Notes: generated by a model from the letters alone, not told the origin. Shown: positions 15,983 to 24,752, counted from the stretch's first letter. The stretch: DNA of 64,000 nt from Mucilaginibacter dorajii (GCF_024808255.1 NZ_JANTYS010000008.1:1-64000), one strand, 5' to 3'. Numbers and translations: made by a program.

Positions 15983-17329
15983 CTACCTCACCGGCTTCGG
16001 AAACACCGGCAAACTCTCATGTCCATCCGCATCTACAGCTTGCACCGCGAAAAAGTAATTATCTTTTGAGTAGGCCAGCGTGGCGGTTGTATCGGTTACG
16101 TAAAACTTGCGTTCCCAAAAGGCGCTGGTGGTTTCGCGCATCAGTACGTAGTAGCCTGCCGGTTTTTTGCCGGTAGACGGTGCTTCCCAAGTGAGTTTGG
16201 TTTTATTGGTAAGGTCGCTGGTTATAATGCCTACCTTTTGTGGCTGGGCAGGTGCCAGGGCCAGGTTAGCCAGTACCGATAGGTTCATGCGGGCTACTTT
16301 CTGAATGTAATTAAAATCTACAAAGTCGGGCAGGTCGCCATAGTCAACGCCGTTTTCGGTGCGGATGTTCTGGTGCTGGCGATTGAAATCCTCGTTCATT
16401 TCCGTAAAGCGTACAGCGCTAAACCCCTGCTCTAAAAACGGCAGATGGTCGCCGCCGCGCAGGTAGCGGTCGCGGCGGTAAATCAGCTTCACATCCAGCT
16501 GGTCAACATAACGTTCGCCGGTTTCCTTGGCATAGCGGGCCAACTCTCGCGATGGACTATCATTCTCGCCCCCTAATGATTTCAACGCAGCCACCTGTTT
16601 ATCGGTAGCGTTGGTAGGTATTCCATCACTAAACACCCGTACGCTACGGTTATCCTTCAAATCGGTTTCCATACCATGGCTGTTGCCCACAATGTCATTG
16701 TTCAGCATGGCATCCACGTTCCAGTTTTCGGCTTTGGCGCGTTTGGCCACATGGTCAGATCCGTATAAACCCTGCTCCTCGGCAGCAACCGCCATAAAAA
16801 TGATGGTTGCCGGGAAACTGCGTTTAGCCATTACCCTGGCCAGTTCCATGGATAGCGCCGTGCCCGACGCGTCGTCATTAGCACCCGGCTCAACGCCATT
16901 GCCGTCCATCACATCGTTAATGCGCGAATCATAATGGCCCGATACCAGGTAAACCCGGGTATCATTTGGGTCGGTACCCTTTAAGGTAGCCAGTATGTTT
17001 TTAATCATCACCGGTTTATCAATCCGGCCGCTTTTGGGCTGGGTAAAGGTATCGAAGGCAACGGTCATCCGTCCGTTTGAGGCGGCGGCATAGCGTTCCA
17101 TTTCGGCTTTGATCCAGTTGCGGGCCGCGCCGATGCCGGTGGTTTTGCTGGTGGTATCGCTTAATACATGCCGGGTTTTAAAGCTTACCAGTTTGCGGAT
17201 GGTAGCCTCAATGTTTTTAGCAGATACCTCATCAACCATTTGTTTGATCTGCGCATCGGGTTTAATAATGGTTTGTGCCGATGCAGCGGCGGTGATGAGG
17301 AGGAGAAGGAGGGTTTTGATGTATTTCAT
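15983..17329 (-). CDS. M28 family zinc metallopeptidase with C-terminal FnIII-like domain
   Basis: Secreted peptidase of 448 aa. Signal peptide 1-18 (ITAAASA-Q). The di-zinc site reads SGHYDSR (His, Asp), GANDDASGT (bridging Asp), AEEQGLYGS (Glu pair) and NNDIVGNS (Asp), with the last His in NRQHQNIRT. From about residue 355 to the end the sequence (LTWEAP, GYYVLMRET, YFFAVQAVDADG) has the strand pattern of a fibronectin type III domain, common as an accessory in secreted Bacteroidota enzymes. No PA insert, unlike the M28 gene at 9605. REP hairpins begin 21 bases upstream of the ATG, so its promoter must be short, inside the repeat, or shared with the transposase gene. Confidence 0.88.
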   Translation of the reverse strand: MKYIKTLLLLLITAAASAQTIIKPDAQIKQMVDEVSAKNIEATIRKLVSFKTRHVLSDTTSKTTGIGAARNWIKAEMERYAAASNGRMTVAFDTFTQPKSGRIDKPVMIKNILATLKGTDPNDTRVYLVSGHYDSRINDVMDGNGVEPGANDDASGTALSMELARVMAKRSFPATIIFMAVAAEEQGLYGSDHVAKRAKAENWNVDAMLNNDIVGNSHGMETDLKDNRSVRVFSDGIPTNATDKQVAALKSLGGENDSPSRELARYAKETGERYVDQLDVKLIYRRDRYLRGGDHLPFLEQGFSAVRFTEMNEDFNRQHQNIRTENGVDYGDLPDFVDFNYIQKVARMNLSVLANLALAPAQPQKVGIITSDLTNKTKLTWEAPSTGKKPAGYYVLMRETTSAFWERKFYVTDTTATLAYSKDNYFFAVQAVDADGHESLPVFPKPVR

Positions 17330-17350
17330 GGTGGTGGTGTTTTCATTTTT

Positions 17351-17460
17351 CCCTGTAGAGACACATCACATGTGTCTCACGCTGTACAGAGCGAATTTCC
17401 ATATCCGAATATACCAATACGATTTGCATGCGGGAGACACATGTGATGTGTCTCCCTACA
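17351..17460. repeat. REP pair (BIME 1), 3' side of the RAYT gene
   Basis: Hairpin 1: GTAG at 17355-17358, then arms GAGACACAT (17358-17366) and ATGTGTCTC (17370-17378) with loop CAC. Hairpin 2, in opposite orientation: arms GGGAGACACAT and ATGTGTCTCCC (17432-17456) with loop GTG, followed by CTAC, the complement of GTAG. The units face each other across about 53 bases. A GTAG foot plus hairpin is the hallmark of REP elements recognised by RAYT transposases. Confidence 0.85.
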
Positions 17461-17505
17461 TTTGTTACGTATGTAGTCGACGTAATTCGTTCTGCATATA
17501 TGCGA

Positions 17506-18048
17506 TTACATATAAAATTTCTCAAATCCATTTTTATCCGACAGCCAATTTCTTGGATTTTGAGAAATATATTCCCGGATATTATTGTATTCTTTCTGGT
17601 CTCTTATCACCCTATCATAATATCGGGGCTGCCATCCAAATTCTATATTATTTAAAATCGAATATTTTGTTAAAGATCCTTTATAACCCCGTAAAACCGA
17701 CGCTAAATTATTCCGTTGTGGTCCAAATTTGTTGGGCTCCCAATTGGTTTTGTCGGGTTTATTGAAAAACAATATGCCATGTACGTGATCGGGCATAATC
17801 ACAAAATCATCCAGTTGCACGTATGGATGAAATTCCGGGATTCTTAGCCAATGCTCATGTGTTGCCTTGCCAATATCGGAATGTTTAATAAAAGCATTAT
17901 CGGGATCTTCGGGTATTATAACCTCACCAAAATATGGAAGGCGGGGTTTGGTGCAAATGGTTATAAAATATAAACCGTGCGAACCATAATCCCATCCTGA
18001 AAGACGGGGTGAATCTGTCCGGTATTTATTTTGAAATTTATCTTCCAT
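17506..18048 (-). CDS. REP-associated tyrosine transposase (RAYT), Y1/IS200-like
   Basis: HUH-type single-strand nuclease of 180 aa. The opening GWDYGSHGLYFITICT is typical of Y1 transposase-like proteins. The metal-binding HUH motif is H88-V-H90 in DFVIMPDHVHGIL. The candidate catalytic tyrosine is Y143 or Y144 in PRYYDRVIRDQKEY, followed by the usual helix NNIREYI. All key residues are present and the frame is intact. By family knowledge RAYTs cut and join single-stranded REP DNA at the GTAG foot of hairpins. The hairpin pairs on both sides are its likely substrates. It differs from a classical IS200: no IS ends are seen. The start is fixed by ATG at 18046-18048. Confidence 0.88.
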   Translation of the reverse strand: MEDKFQNKYRTDSPRLSGWDYGSHGLYFITICTKPRLPYFGEVIIPEDPDNAFIKHSDIGKATHEHWLRIPEFHPYVQLDDFVIMPDHVHGILFFNKPDKTNWEPNKFGPQRNNLASVLRGYKGSLTKYSILNNIEFGWQPRYYDRVIRDQKEYNNIREYISQNPRNWLSDKNGFEKFYM

Positions 18049-18068
18049 TGGTTGAGCATGGTTTGAAT

Positions 18069-18087
18069 GTCCTGTTGGGGACTCTAC
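18069..18087 (-). repeat. possible minimal REP next to the RAYT start
   Basis: On the minus strand GTAG (18084-18087) is followed by AG, then GTCC and GGAC (18079-18082 with 18069-18072) that can pair around a 6-base loop. It may be a decayed or alternative REP. Only four base pairs support it. Confidence 0.3.
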
Positions 18088-18105
18088 AGTTCGTTGTTGA
18101 TTTTT

Positions 18106-18199
18106 TCCTGTAGAGACACATCACATGTGTCTCCAACTATAAAGGGCGAATTTTCAAGTTCGATTTGCAAGCGGGAGACGGATGTGATCCGTCTCTACG
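18106..18199. repeat. REP pair (BIME 2), 5' side of the RAYT gene
   Basis: Hairpin 3: GTAG at 18110-18113, arms GAGACACAT and ATGTGTCTC (18113-18133), loop CAC. Hairpin 4, inverted: arms GAGACGGAT and ATCCGTCTC (18175-18195), loop GTG, then CTAC at 18195-18198. Compared with BIME 1, ACAC has changed to ACGG in one arm and the other arm has changed to match, so pairing is preserved. The 40-base spacer is nearly the same as in BIME 3. Confidence 0.85.
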
Positions 18200-18210
18200 G
18201 TTTGTTTATT

Positions 18211-18302
18211 TTCCTGAGACACATCACATGTGTCTCCAACTATACAGGGCAGATTTTCAAGTTCGATTTGCAAGCGGGAGACGGATGTGATCCGTCTCTA
18301 CA
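18211..18302. repeat. REP pair (BIME 3), tandem copy of BIME 2
   Basis: Hairpin 5: arms GAGACACAT and ATGTGTCTC (18216-18236). It has lost three bases (TAG) from its foot, so GTAG is missing. Hairpin 6, inverted: arms GAGACGGAT and ATCCGTCTC (18278-18298), then CTAC at 18298-18301. The whole unit is a near-identical direct repeat of BIME 2 and ends 13 bases before the stop codon of the helicase gene. Confidence 0.85.
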
Positions 18303-18314
18303 GAAAAAAACTTT

Positions 18315-21300
18315 TTACTCCTCTTCCTCACTCGCTTCTTCCAACACCCCTTCGGCCTGTTTAAAATTGCTTTTTACAAAATGGCACCATTGGCATTCTT
18401 TTTTGCCGCAGCCGGTGTTAAAATCGTGGGCCATTATTTTGGCATAGGTTTCTGTGATCTGCCCGGTTACCAGCTCAATATCTGCCGGACTGATCACGTA
18501 TTTTTCCTTATAATATTCGCCTTCGCTTACGGGTTCAACAAAATCAAAAATGGTGTCAATAACTTCCCAATCGTTGGTACGGTCATGGTCTACCAGGATT
18601 TTGTAAAAAACGCCCTGGCGCCAGTAATCGCCGCCTTGCGGGGCGTCAAAGGTGGGGCGTAACAGCTTGTCTTTGGCATTTTTTACTTTACCGGTTTTAT
18701 AATCCACAACGGTTACCTGTTTGCCGTCAAACTCCATTTTATCCAGGTTACCTTTAATAGGTACGCCATTTATTTCGATGTTTTTGATGGGTTTTTCGGT
18801 TACGGCTACCTTGTTCCAGCCGTCAACATTTTGCTCGTAGTATGGCGGCAATATCTTTTCGCCGTAGGCTACGCGCAGTTTGTATTCATCTTTGGTGAAC
18901 GAATCGCGGTTGCGGGCCATGTACCATTTAAACTCGTTCATGAACTGCTCTGTAGACAAAAACTCGTTATCGTTCTCCTTCAGTAAACGATAAGTTTTGT
19001 TCAAAGCCCAGTGTACGGCCTGCCCAAACGTGGCCGACGGACTTTTGCCCGATGGCACCCTGATTAAACACTGGAAATAAAACCGCAGCGGGCAATCCAG
19101 GTAGTTATTCAAGTGCGTTACCGATAGGGTATAGTTTTGCAGCAACTGGCTGATGTAGTTGGTATCCAATAGCTCCACCTTCGGCTTTTCGGTTTCGCTA
19201 AACTGGGTTGCTATAAAGCCGATCATGGCATCGGGCGTAACTTTTGGATACTGTAGCACGGTTGAAGTATTCGCCAATATCTCGCCAATAAACTGTGTGG
19301 CCTCATTGTCTTTCCCTTTCTTATCCTTGCCAGCATAAGAGATCATCAGGTTTTGTTTGGCACGGGTTACAGCTACGTAGAACAGGCGACGGGCTTCTTC
19401 CTTTTGGGCGATATCATTTGAGCCGGCCTGCGTTAACGTATCGGGCAAACTAAAACCATTGTTGCGGCCCTTGCTATCCCAGGTACGTTTATCGCAGCCG
19501 ATGAAAAATACGTGTTCAAATTCCAGTCCTTTGGAACCATGGGCGGTTAAAAAGTTAACGCCGTTATCGCTGTAGATGATCTTATTGAGATCGAGCCTGA
19601 TGCCGTTCTTTTTCATCAGGTCGATGGTGGCTATCAGGTCGGATAGTTTGATATCGGGATTTTTGCGGCTCTCGTCCTTCAAAAAGTCGAAGAAGCTGGA
19701 TAACATCTGCATGTAGCCGCCCTTGTCGGTTTGCTGCATAATGTATTTGAGGATGCCCATTTTAGCGATCACATCCTGGAAAAAGGCCTGCAACGTAACG
19801 TTCACTGCCGATTTTAACAACTCATCAATATTATAAATGAGGTATTTCATTTCGGTATACTTATCCTGCGCAAAAAGGTCGGGCTGAGTGGGTACCTTCA
19901 ATTCGTGGATATACCTGCGGATGGATGTCCGGTTTTTTTCACGTGTGCCGGGGGCAAAGTTTTCCTGCGATACCGCTATGCTGGCCTTGGCAATTTCGAT
20001 AGGCGCGATGTTGAAGAAATCATAATGCAGGATCTCAAACAGCAGTTCATCGCCGCTGTAGGGCGAATCAAGTTCCATATCGAGGTAGCGCAAAATATTG
20101 ATGATCTTTTCGCCAAAGGGCTGGGTAAGGATATCGATTTTGCGTTTGGTGTTTACGGCTATCTTTTGCACCTCCAGGTATTGGATCATTTCTTCTACCT
20201 GGCTGTGGTTGCGGTAAATCACCGCTATCTCGCCCGGCTCGGTGCCATTATCAACCAGGTTTTTGATCTGGTCCGATACATCTACCAACTCCTGGTCGGG
20301 ATTTTCATATTCGCGGATCACAGGCTCAACCGGTATTTGGGCAAAGCGTGGGTGCGATGCCCGCAAGTCTTTATCCAGTTTTAACTGGGTGGTTAAACGC
20401 TCAAAGTTATTGTTGATGAGCGCTTTTGAAATATCAAGAATGTGCTGGTTTGAGCGGTAATTGTGCTTCAGTACCACGGTGTGCAGCGTGCTTACATAAT
20501 CGTTGGCAAAATCGAGGATGTTTTTCATATTGGCACCCTGGAATTTAAAGATCGACTGGTCGTCATCGCCCACCACAAATACGTTGGGTACTTCCCAGTA
20601 ATTCAGCAAAAAGCGCAGCAGCTCGTTTTGCGATCCGCTGGTATCCTGAAACTCATCCACCAGAATATATTGGTACCGTTCCTGGTATTTGCGCAGGATC
20701 TCCTCATTATCGCGAAAGGCACGCAGCACCCAAATGATCATGTCGTCATAATCATAGCGGCCACGGGCTTTCATTTTAAAATCGTAATTCTGGTATTCGC
20801 GCACGGCTGCCAGCAGTTTTTTCATCAAATCATGCGCAGCATCAATGTCCTTTTGTTTTGGGTCGCCCACTTTGATGCCGGTTTTGGAGTTGGCACGCTT
20901 GTAGGTAAATTCCTCGCGGTTAGGGATATCGTCAAGGTATTCCTGCACCGCCTGCTCAATCATTTCCATGTTCCAGTTTTCACGTTTCATGGTGCTGAAC
21001 AGGTCTTTAAGGCGCTTGGTATCGTAATACACATCGCCGGTAAAGCGTTTGAGCAGGTGGTCATTATCAAACTCATCCACCAATTCGCGAAACAGCATGG
21101 CCGATTCCAGGTCGGACAGCGACTCTAAATTCAGCTTACCAAAATACTCCAGGTTTTCCTGGATGATCTCGTTACAAAAAGCATGGAAGGTATAAATGTT
21201 GATGCGGTAAGCATCGGGGCCGATAAACTCAAACAGGCGTTTGCGCATAGCCACCGCGCCGGCATCGGTATAAGTTAAGCACAGGATCTCGTTGGCCAGG

Positions 21301-21485
21301 GCATCGGTATCGGTTAATATTTTACCTATCCGGGCAGCCAGTATCTGTGTTTTGCCGGTACCAGGGCCAGCCACTACCAACACCGGGCCATCCATTGTAT
21401 TTACAGCAGCCAGCTGCTCGGGGTTTAATCCGGCCAAAGCTTCCTGAAATTTTTCGTTGTATTTGTTGAACGCAGAATTTTGCAT
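18315..21485 (-). CDS. UvrD-type helicase fused to a PD-(D/E)XK nuclease (AddAB-like)
   Basis: Superfamily 1A helicase of 1056 aa with a C-terminal nuclease. Walker A GPGTGKT is at 40-46; then LVDEFQDTSGSQ (Walker B), GDDDQSIFKFQGA, NYRSNQ, and late motifs VNFLTAHGSKGLEF and ARRLFYVAVTRAK. From about residue 785 the sequence is an AddB/RecB-like nuclease: SVTHLNNYLDCPLRFYF, GNLDKMEF and VVDYKTGK at about 927. Cysteines at about 796 and in GCGKKECQWC (about 1024-1032) match the pattern of an AddB-type 4Fe-4S staple. Predicted role: double-strand break or replication-linked DNA end processing in one polypeptide. No separate AddB-type gene is nearby. Confidence 0.88.
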   Translation of the reverse strand: MQNSAFNKYNEKFQEALAGLNPEQLAAVNTMDGPVLVVAGPGTGKTQILAARIGKILTDTDALANEILCLTYTDAGAVAMRKRLFEFIGPDAYRINIYTFHAFCNEIIQENLEYFGKLNLESLSDLESAMLFRELVDEFDNDHLLKRFTGDVYYDTKRLKDLFSTMKRENWNMEMIEQAVQEYLDDIPNREEFTYKRANSKTGIKVGDPKQKDIDAAHDLMKKLLAAVREYQNYDFKMKARGRYDYDDMIIWVLRAFRDNEEILRKYQERYQYILVDEFQDTSGSQNELLRFLLNYWEVPNVFVVGDDDQSIFKFQGANMKNILDFANDYVSTLHTVVLKHNYRSNQHILDISKALINNNFERLTTQLKLDKDLRASHPRFAQIPVEPVIREYENPDQELVDVSDQIKNLVDNGTEPGEIAVIYRNHSQVEEMIQYLEVQKIAVNTKRKIDILTQPFGEKIINILRYLDMELDSPYSGDELLFEILHYDFFNIAPIEIAKASIAVSQENFAPGTREKNRTSIRRYIHELKVPTQPDLFAQDKYTEMKYLIYNIDELLKSAVNVTLQAFFQDVIAKMGILKYIMQQTDKGGYMQMLSSFFDFLKDESRKNPDIKLSDLIATIDLMKKNGIRLDLNKIIYSDNGVNFLTAHGSKGLEFEHVFFIGCDKRTWDSKGRNNGFSLPDTLTQAGSNDIAQKEEARRLFYVAVTRAKQNLMISYAGKDKKGKDNEATQFIGEILANTSTVLQYPKVTPDAMIGFIATQFSETEKPKVELLDTNYISQLLQNYTLSVTHLNNYLDCPLRFYFQCLIRVPSGKSPSATFGQAVHWALNKTYRLLKENDNEFLSTEQFMNEFKWYMARNRDSFTKDEYKLRVAYGEKILPPYYEQNVDGWNKVAVTEKPIKNIEINGVPIKGNLDKMEFDGKQVTVVDYKTGKVKNAKDKLLRPTFDAPQGGDYWRQGVFYKILVDHDRTNDWEVIDTIFDFVEPVSEGEYYKEKYVISPADIELVTGQITETYAKIMAHDFNTGCGKKECQWCHFVKSNFKQAEGVLEEASEEEE

Positions 21486-21577
21486 AGATAGTAAAATTAC
21501 GAAAAGCCTAAAACATTGCTGTAGGTAAAATTTGTGTGTATCATAATTAATATGATATTTATGTAAATAATATCACA

Positions 21578-22150
21578 ATGGAAATACCTTATAACGGCCG
21601 CGCGATTGTTGAAGATAATTTTGATTCGGTACGGATAATTATCCCCGCTAAAAGAAATAATGCTACCCTTGCTTTTTTATGCGTTTGGCTTTGCGGCTGG
21701 TTTTTTGGGGAGTTTTCGGTTTCCAGTACTGTGTTCACCTCACAACACCACAATGCGCCCGATTTGTTTATGATTGTATGGTTAACAGGGTGGACGCTGG
21801 GTGGTTTCTTCGCCCTAAAAACAGCGCTATGGCAACTTGCCGGCAAAGAAATAATTGAAATAGGCAAGGGAACTTTGGAACTTAAAAAGAAAAACGATTG
21901 GTTTAGCAAGATTCAAGTTTATGATTTGAATGGCTGTAAAAGCTTTAGGGTGCAGGACGATTCGATCTATAGTAACCAAGGTCGTTTTGGATCGTTGCGG
22001 GGATTTAAAGGAGATAGCATAGGCACCATACTATTTGATTATGGTATGAAAACGGTACGATTTGGCGAAGCCGTTGAAGAGGCAGAGGGTAAATACCTAT
22101 TAGGTATATTGAAAAGTAAAAGGCTGTTGGTTGATAAGAATTTTGAATAA
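21578..22150 (+). CDS. uncharacterised two-helix membrane protein
   Basis: Not recognised. 190 aa. Two hydrophobic segments at about 29-47 (LAFLCVWLCGWFFG) and 63-88 (LFMIVWLTGWTLGGFFALKTALW) enclose a short His-rich loop. The remaining C-terminal half (EIIEIGKGTLELKKK to the end) is soluble and beta-rich, with the alternating pattern seen in small PH-like domains attached to membranes. It is divergent from the helicase gene, with 92 AT-rich bases between them, and convergent with the receptor gene across a hairpin. Function unknown. Confidence 0.65.
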   Translation: MEIPYNGRAIVEDNFDSVRIIIPAKRNNATLAFLCVWLCGWFFGEFSVSSTVFTSQHHNAPDLFMIVWLTGWTLGGFFALKTALWQLAGKEIIEIGKGTLELKKKNDWFSKIQVYDLNGCKSFRVQDDSIYSNQGRFGSLRGFKGDSIGTILFDYGMKTVRFGEAVEEAEGKYLLGILKSKRLLVDKNFE

Positions 22151-22172
22151 TCAGAAGTCGCTTACACATTTC

Positions 22173-22205
22173 AGACTTGCGAAGTTTTTAAAACTTCGCA
22201 AGTCT
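22173..22205. terminator. 33-nt perfect hairpin between convergent genes
   Basis: Arms AGACTTGCGAAGTTTT (22173-22188) and AAAACTTCGCAAGTCT (22190-22205) pair exactly around one base. Its position between convergent genes suits a two-way terminator. It belongs with the hairpin at 9517-9549: same 16+1+16 layout and shared ACTTRCGAAGTTT core. Confidence 0.6.
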
Positions 22206-22277
22206 TTGGCCACTCTATTATTTCTCCATTAAAATTACCTGTTTTTTTAACTCAAAGGGATGACCTTTCCCCGGTGC

Positions 22278-24752
22278 TTAGTTATTGTTGTTATTACTGC
22301 TGCCTTCCTTCAAGTCATCGTTATTGATGGTTTTTTTTGGCTTTTTGGGTTTCTCTACCGATAGGCCGCCAAACTTGTAGCTAAACGTGATCTCGAAGCT
22401 ACGGTTATGCATTACGTTTAAAGCCGTTTGGTTGATGTTGGCAGAGTTTATTACCGTTGGGATCTTAAATCCATTAGTCAGGAAATTATCGGCACCAATA
22501 CCTATACTGCCTTTTTTATTGGCGAACTTGCGGTTGAAACTCAAATTATAGATGCCGAAACTGCCTTGGTAGCCCTGTAGCTGAATCTGGCGCGAACGGC
22601 GGAAAGCAAATGCCTGGATGGAATATTTATCTGACAGATCGTATCCGCCAAACAAGCGGTAATTAGCTACCCAGCCATGGTTTGTAGCGCGGAAAAGCGG
22701 ATCAGGGTCCTGGTTGTCCAAATCTAAATAATACATATCTAGACCGCCGTTAAGCGTCAATTTACTGGTAAGCGATAGGTTGGCCGATAGGCTCATACCA
22801 TAGGCGTTTTGCTTACCCAGGTTTTGGTAATTGGTTTTAATGGTATCACCGCTGCTGGTGCGGATGGTTTGGATAGCATCATTGGTGTTGCGCATAAAAG
22901 CCGAGATGTTGAAATGGTTGGCTTTAATGTTGGTACTATAAGCCAGCTCAAAGTTGTTGGTAAACTCCGGCTGCAATGCCGGGTTACCGCTGCTGATGTT
23001 CAACGGGTTTGAGGCCTGGATATTCGGGTTCAAAAACTCGATAGATGGGCGCTGGATGCGGCGGTTATAGCCCAACTTGATCATATCGCCATTGTCGAAT
23101 TTTTTGCTGATGTTCAAACTGGGTACCAGGATGCCGTAATCCGGGATGTTTACAGATGATCCGGTTTGGAAATCGGCATTGATGGTGGTGTACTCGTAAC
23201 GGGTACCTGCCTTAATGGTATAATTTTTAAACGGGTTAAACGTAAACGATACATAACCTGCCGCAACGTTTTGCTTGTAATTAAACGAGTTTGACAGGCT
23301 TGAAGATGCCAAAGGCTGATAGTTAAGCGTACCATCGGCTGCCGATAGGTAAGTGTAGTCGCTGGTTACGGTACGTACAATATCCTTGGCACCAAATTCT
23401 AACAGCGTATTTTTAAAAAGCGGGGTTTGGTAATCAGCTTCGAGGGTAAGCTCCTTGTTTACGCTGTTGTTATTGTTTTTTAATCCGCCGGTTGTAGAGC
23501 CATCATCCTGGTTAAGAAAAATGTTTTCGAAATTGTTGTGGCGGTTATTCTGGCTGTACTCGGTTAAAAAACTAAACTCGCGTTGAGGCTTTTTGCCGGT
23601 AAGGGTATATGTTAAAGTTGCATCAACCGATGTAGAATTTGCGGTGATCTTATTTGTTTGTAACGATGTGCCGGTTAATGCATCGTTGAGGTAGCTGTTA
23701 GTTGAAAAATTGTCCTGCGTGGTAGGGCGTGCATTGGCACCAAATACCACACCCAGGCTAAGGGAATTGTGCTCGTTAATATCATAATCCAAACCGGCGT
23801 TATACCGCGCAAATAAAAATTTATTATGGGTATTGGCCGATTGGCTGGTACGTGAAACATCGCCCGTGCTCAAATCGGTAACAGTTTGGTCGTTGGTAAA
23901 TTCCCCGGGGATGTTATAACCCCCGCGACCAAATCCGCCCAAAGAGAAATTCAGCTTGCCGGTTTTGTAATTACCGTTCAAGCCCAAACCAGCACCACGT
24001 GTGCCTGCCGATGAATTAACGTTAAGAGTCATCCCCTGTAAGGTATTTTGCTTAAGGATGATGTTGATAATACCTCCGCTTCCTTCGGCATCATACTTGG
24101 CCGATGGCGAGGTAATTACCTCCACGCTTTTGATCAGATCGGCGGGGATCTGTTTCAATGCATCAGAAATACTTGCCGATGCCATTGACGATGGTCGGCC
24201 ATTAATCAACACTTTAATGTTTGAGCTGCCGCGCACGCTCACGTTGCCATCCAGGTCGACAGATACCATAGGTACACGTTTCATTACGTCGGTGGCATCG
24301 CCGCCGCGGGCGGTAAGGTCGTTTTCGGCATTGTATACGGTGCGGTCAATCTTTTCTTCAATGATTGCCTTTTTGGCGGTAACCTGCACCTCATTTAATA
24401 ACTTGCTATTGGGGGCAAGTAATATCCGGCCCAACTTTAAAGTACCGCCATCTATTTTAATATTACTGATGGTTTTATTGGCATAACCTAAAAAGTTGAT
24501 GCGCAGGCGGTAAGTTCCCGCAGGTAATTTATCAACAGTGAATTTACCATCGGTAGCACTCACGGTTCCGTTTATAATTTTACCGGTTGCCTGGTCAAGT
24601 ACGGTTATGGTAGCGTAATCCACCGGTTTTTGGCTCAGCGAATCGATCACTGTACCGGTAATGCCGGCACTGGCGTCGGTGATTATGTTGGTTGCTTTTA
24701 CCAGGGTAAAAGGCAGCAGGAGCAATATCAGCAGGTATAATTTTAGTTTCAT
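22278..24752 (-). CDS. outer-membrane beta-barrel receptor with carboxypeptidase-like N-terminal domain
   Basis: TonB-dependent-receptor-like protein. From the chosen ATG at 24752 it has 824 aa with a signal peptide (MKLKLYLLILLLLPFTLVKA). A reading six residues longer (24770) has a poor leader. After the signal come a CarboxypepD_reg-like domain (GTVIDSLSQKPVDYATI, about 33-115), a plug domain (VDLDGNVSVRGSSNIKVLING; SVEVITSPSAKYDAEGSGGIINI) and a long beta-barrel rich in aromatic turns, matching the OMP_b-brl_3 type. The C-terminus is Lys/Asn-rich (PKKPKKTINNDD to NNNNN), unlike SusC proteins that end in a strand. Ligand unknown. The LytTR/LytS pair upstream may regulate it (inference only). 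Confidence 0.85.
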   Translation of the reverse strand: MKLKLYLLILLLLPFTLVKATNIITDASAGITGTVIDSLSQKPVDYATITVLDQATGKIINGTVSATDGKFTVDKLPAGTYRLRINFLGYANKTISNIKIDGGTLKLGRILLAPNSKLLNEVQVTAKKAIIEEKIDRTVYNAENDLTARGGDATDVMKRVPMVSVDLDGNVSVRGSSNIKVLINGRPSSMASASISDALKQIPADLIKSVEVITSPSAKYDAEGSGGIINIILKQNTLQGMTLNVNSSAGTRGAGLGLNGNYKTGKLNFSLGGFGRGGYNIPGEFTNDQTVTDLSTGDVSRTSQSANTHNKFLFARYNAGLDYDINEHNSLSLGVVFGANARPTTQDNFSTNSYLNDALTGTSLQTNKITANSTSVDATLTYTLTGKKPQREFSFLTEYSQNNRHNNFENIFLNQDDGSTTGGLKNNNNSVNKELTLEADYQTPLFKNTLLEFGAKDIVRTVTSDYTYLSAADGTLNYQPLASSSLSNSFNYKQNVAAGYVSFTFNPFKNYTIKAGTRYEYTTINADFQTGSSVNIPDYGILVPSLNISKKFDNGDMIKLGYNRRIQRPSIEFLNPNIQASNPLNISSGNPALQPEFTNNFELAYSTNIKANHFNISAFMRNTNDAIQTIRTSSGDTIKTNYQNLGKQNAYGMSLSANLSLTSKLTLNGGLDMYYLDLDNQDPDPLFRATNHGWVANYRLFGGYDLSDKYSIQAFAFRRSRQIQLQGYQGSFGIYNLSFNRKFANKKGSIGIGADNFLTNGFKIPTVINSANINQTALNVMHNRSFEITFSYKFGGLSVEKPKKPKKTINNDDLKEGSSNNNNN

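Noticed and set aside
17109..17765. 218-aa plus-strand frame over the M28 start, REP pair and RAYT 3' end
   Set aside because: Antisense to two well-supported genes, with hairpin DNA in the middle.
17351..18302. CRISPR-like array
   Set aside because: The repeats are palindromes in facing pairs of about 90 bases with conserved spacers, not regular direct repeats with unique spacers, and no cas gene is present.
18067..18447. 126-aa plus-strand frame across the REP pairs
   Set aside because: Its sequence is made of REP hairpin DNA and the antisense of the helicase 3' end; repeated CDTSHVS-like words come from the repeats.
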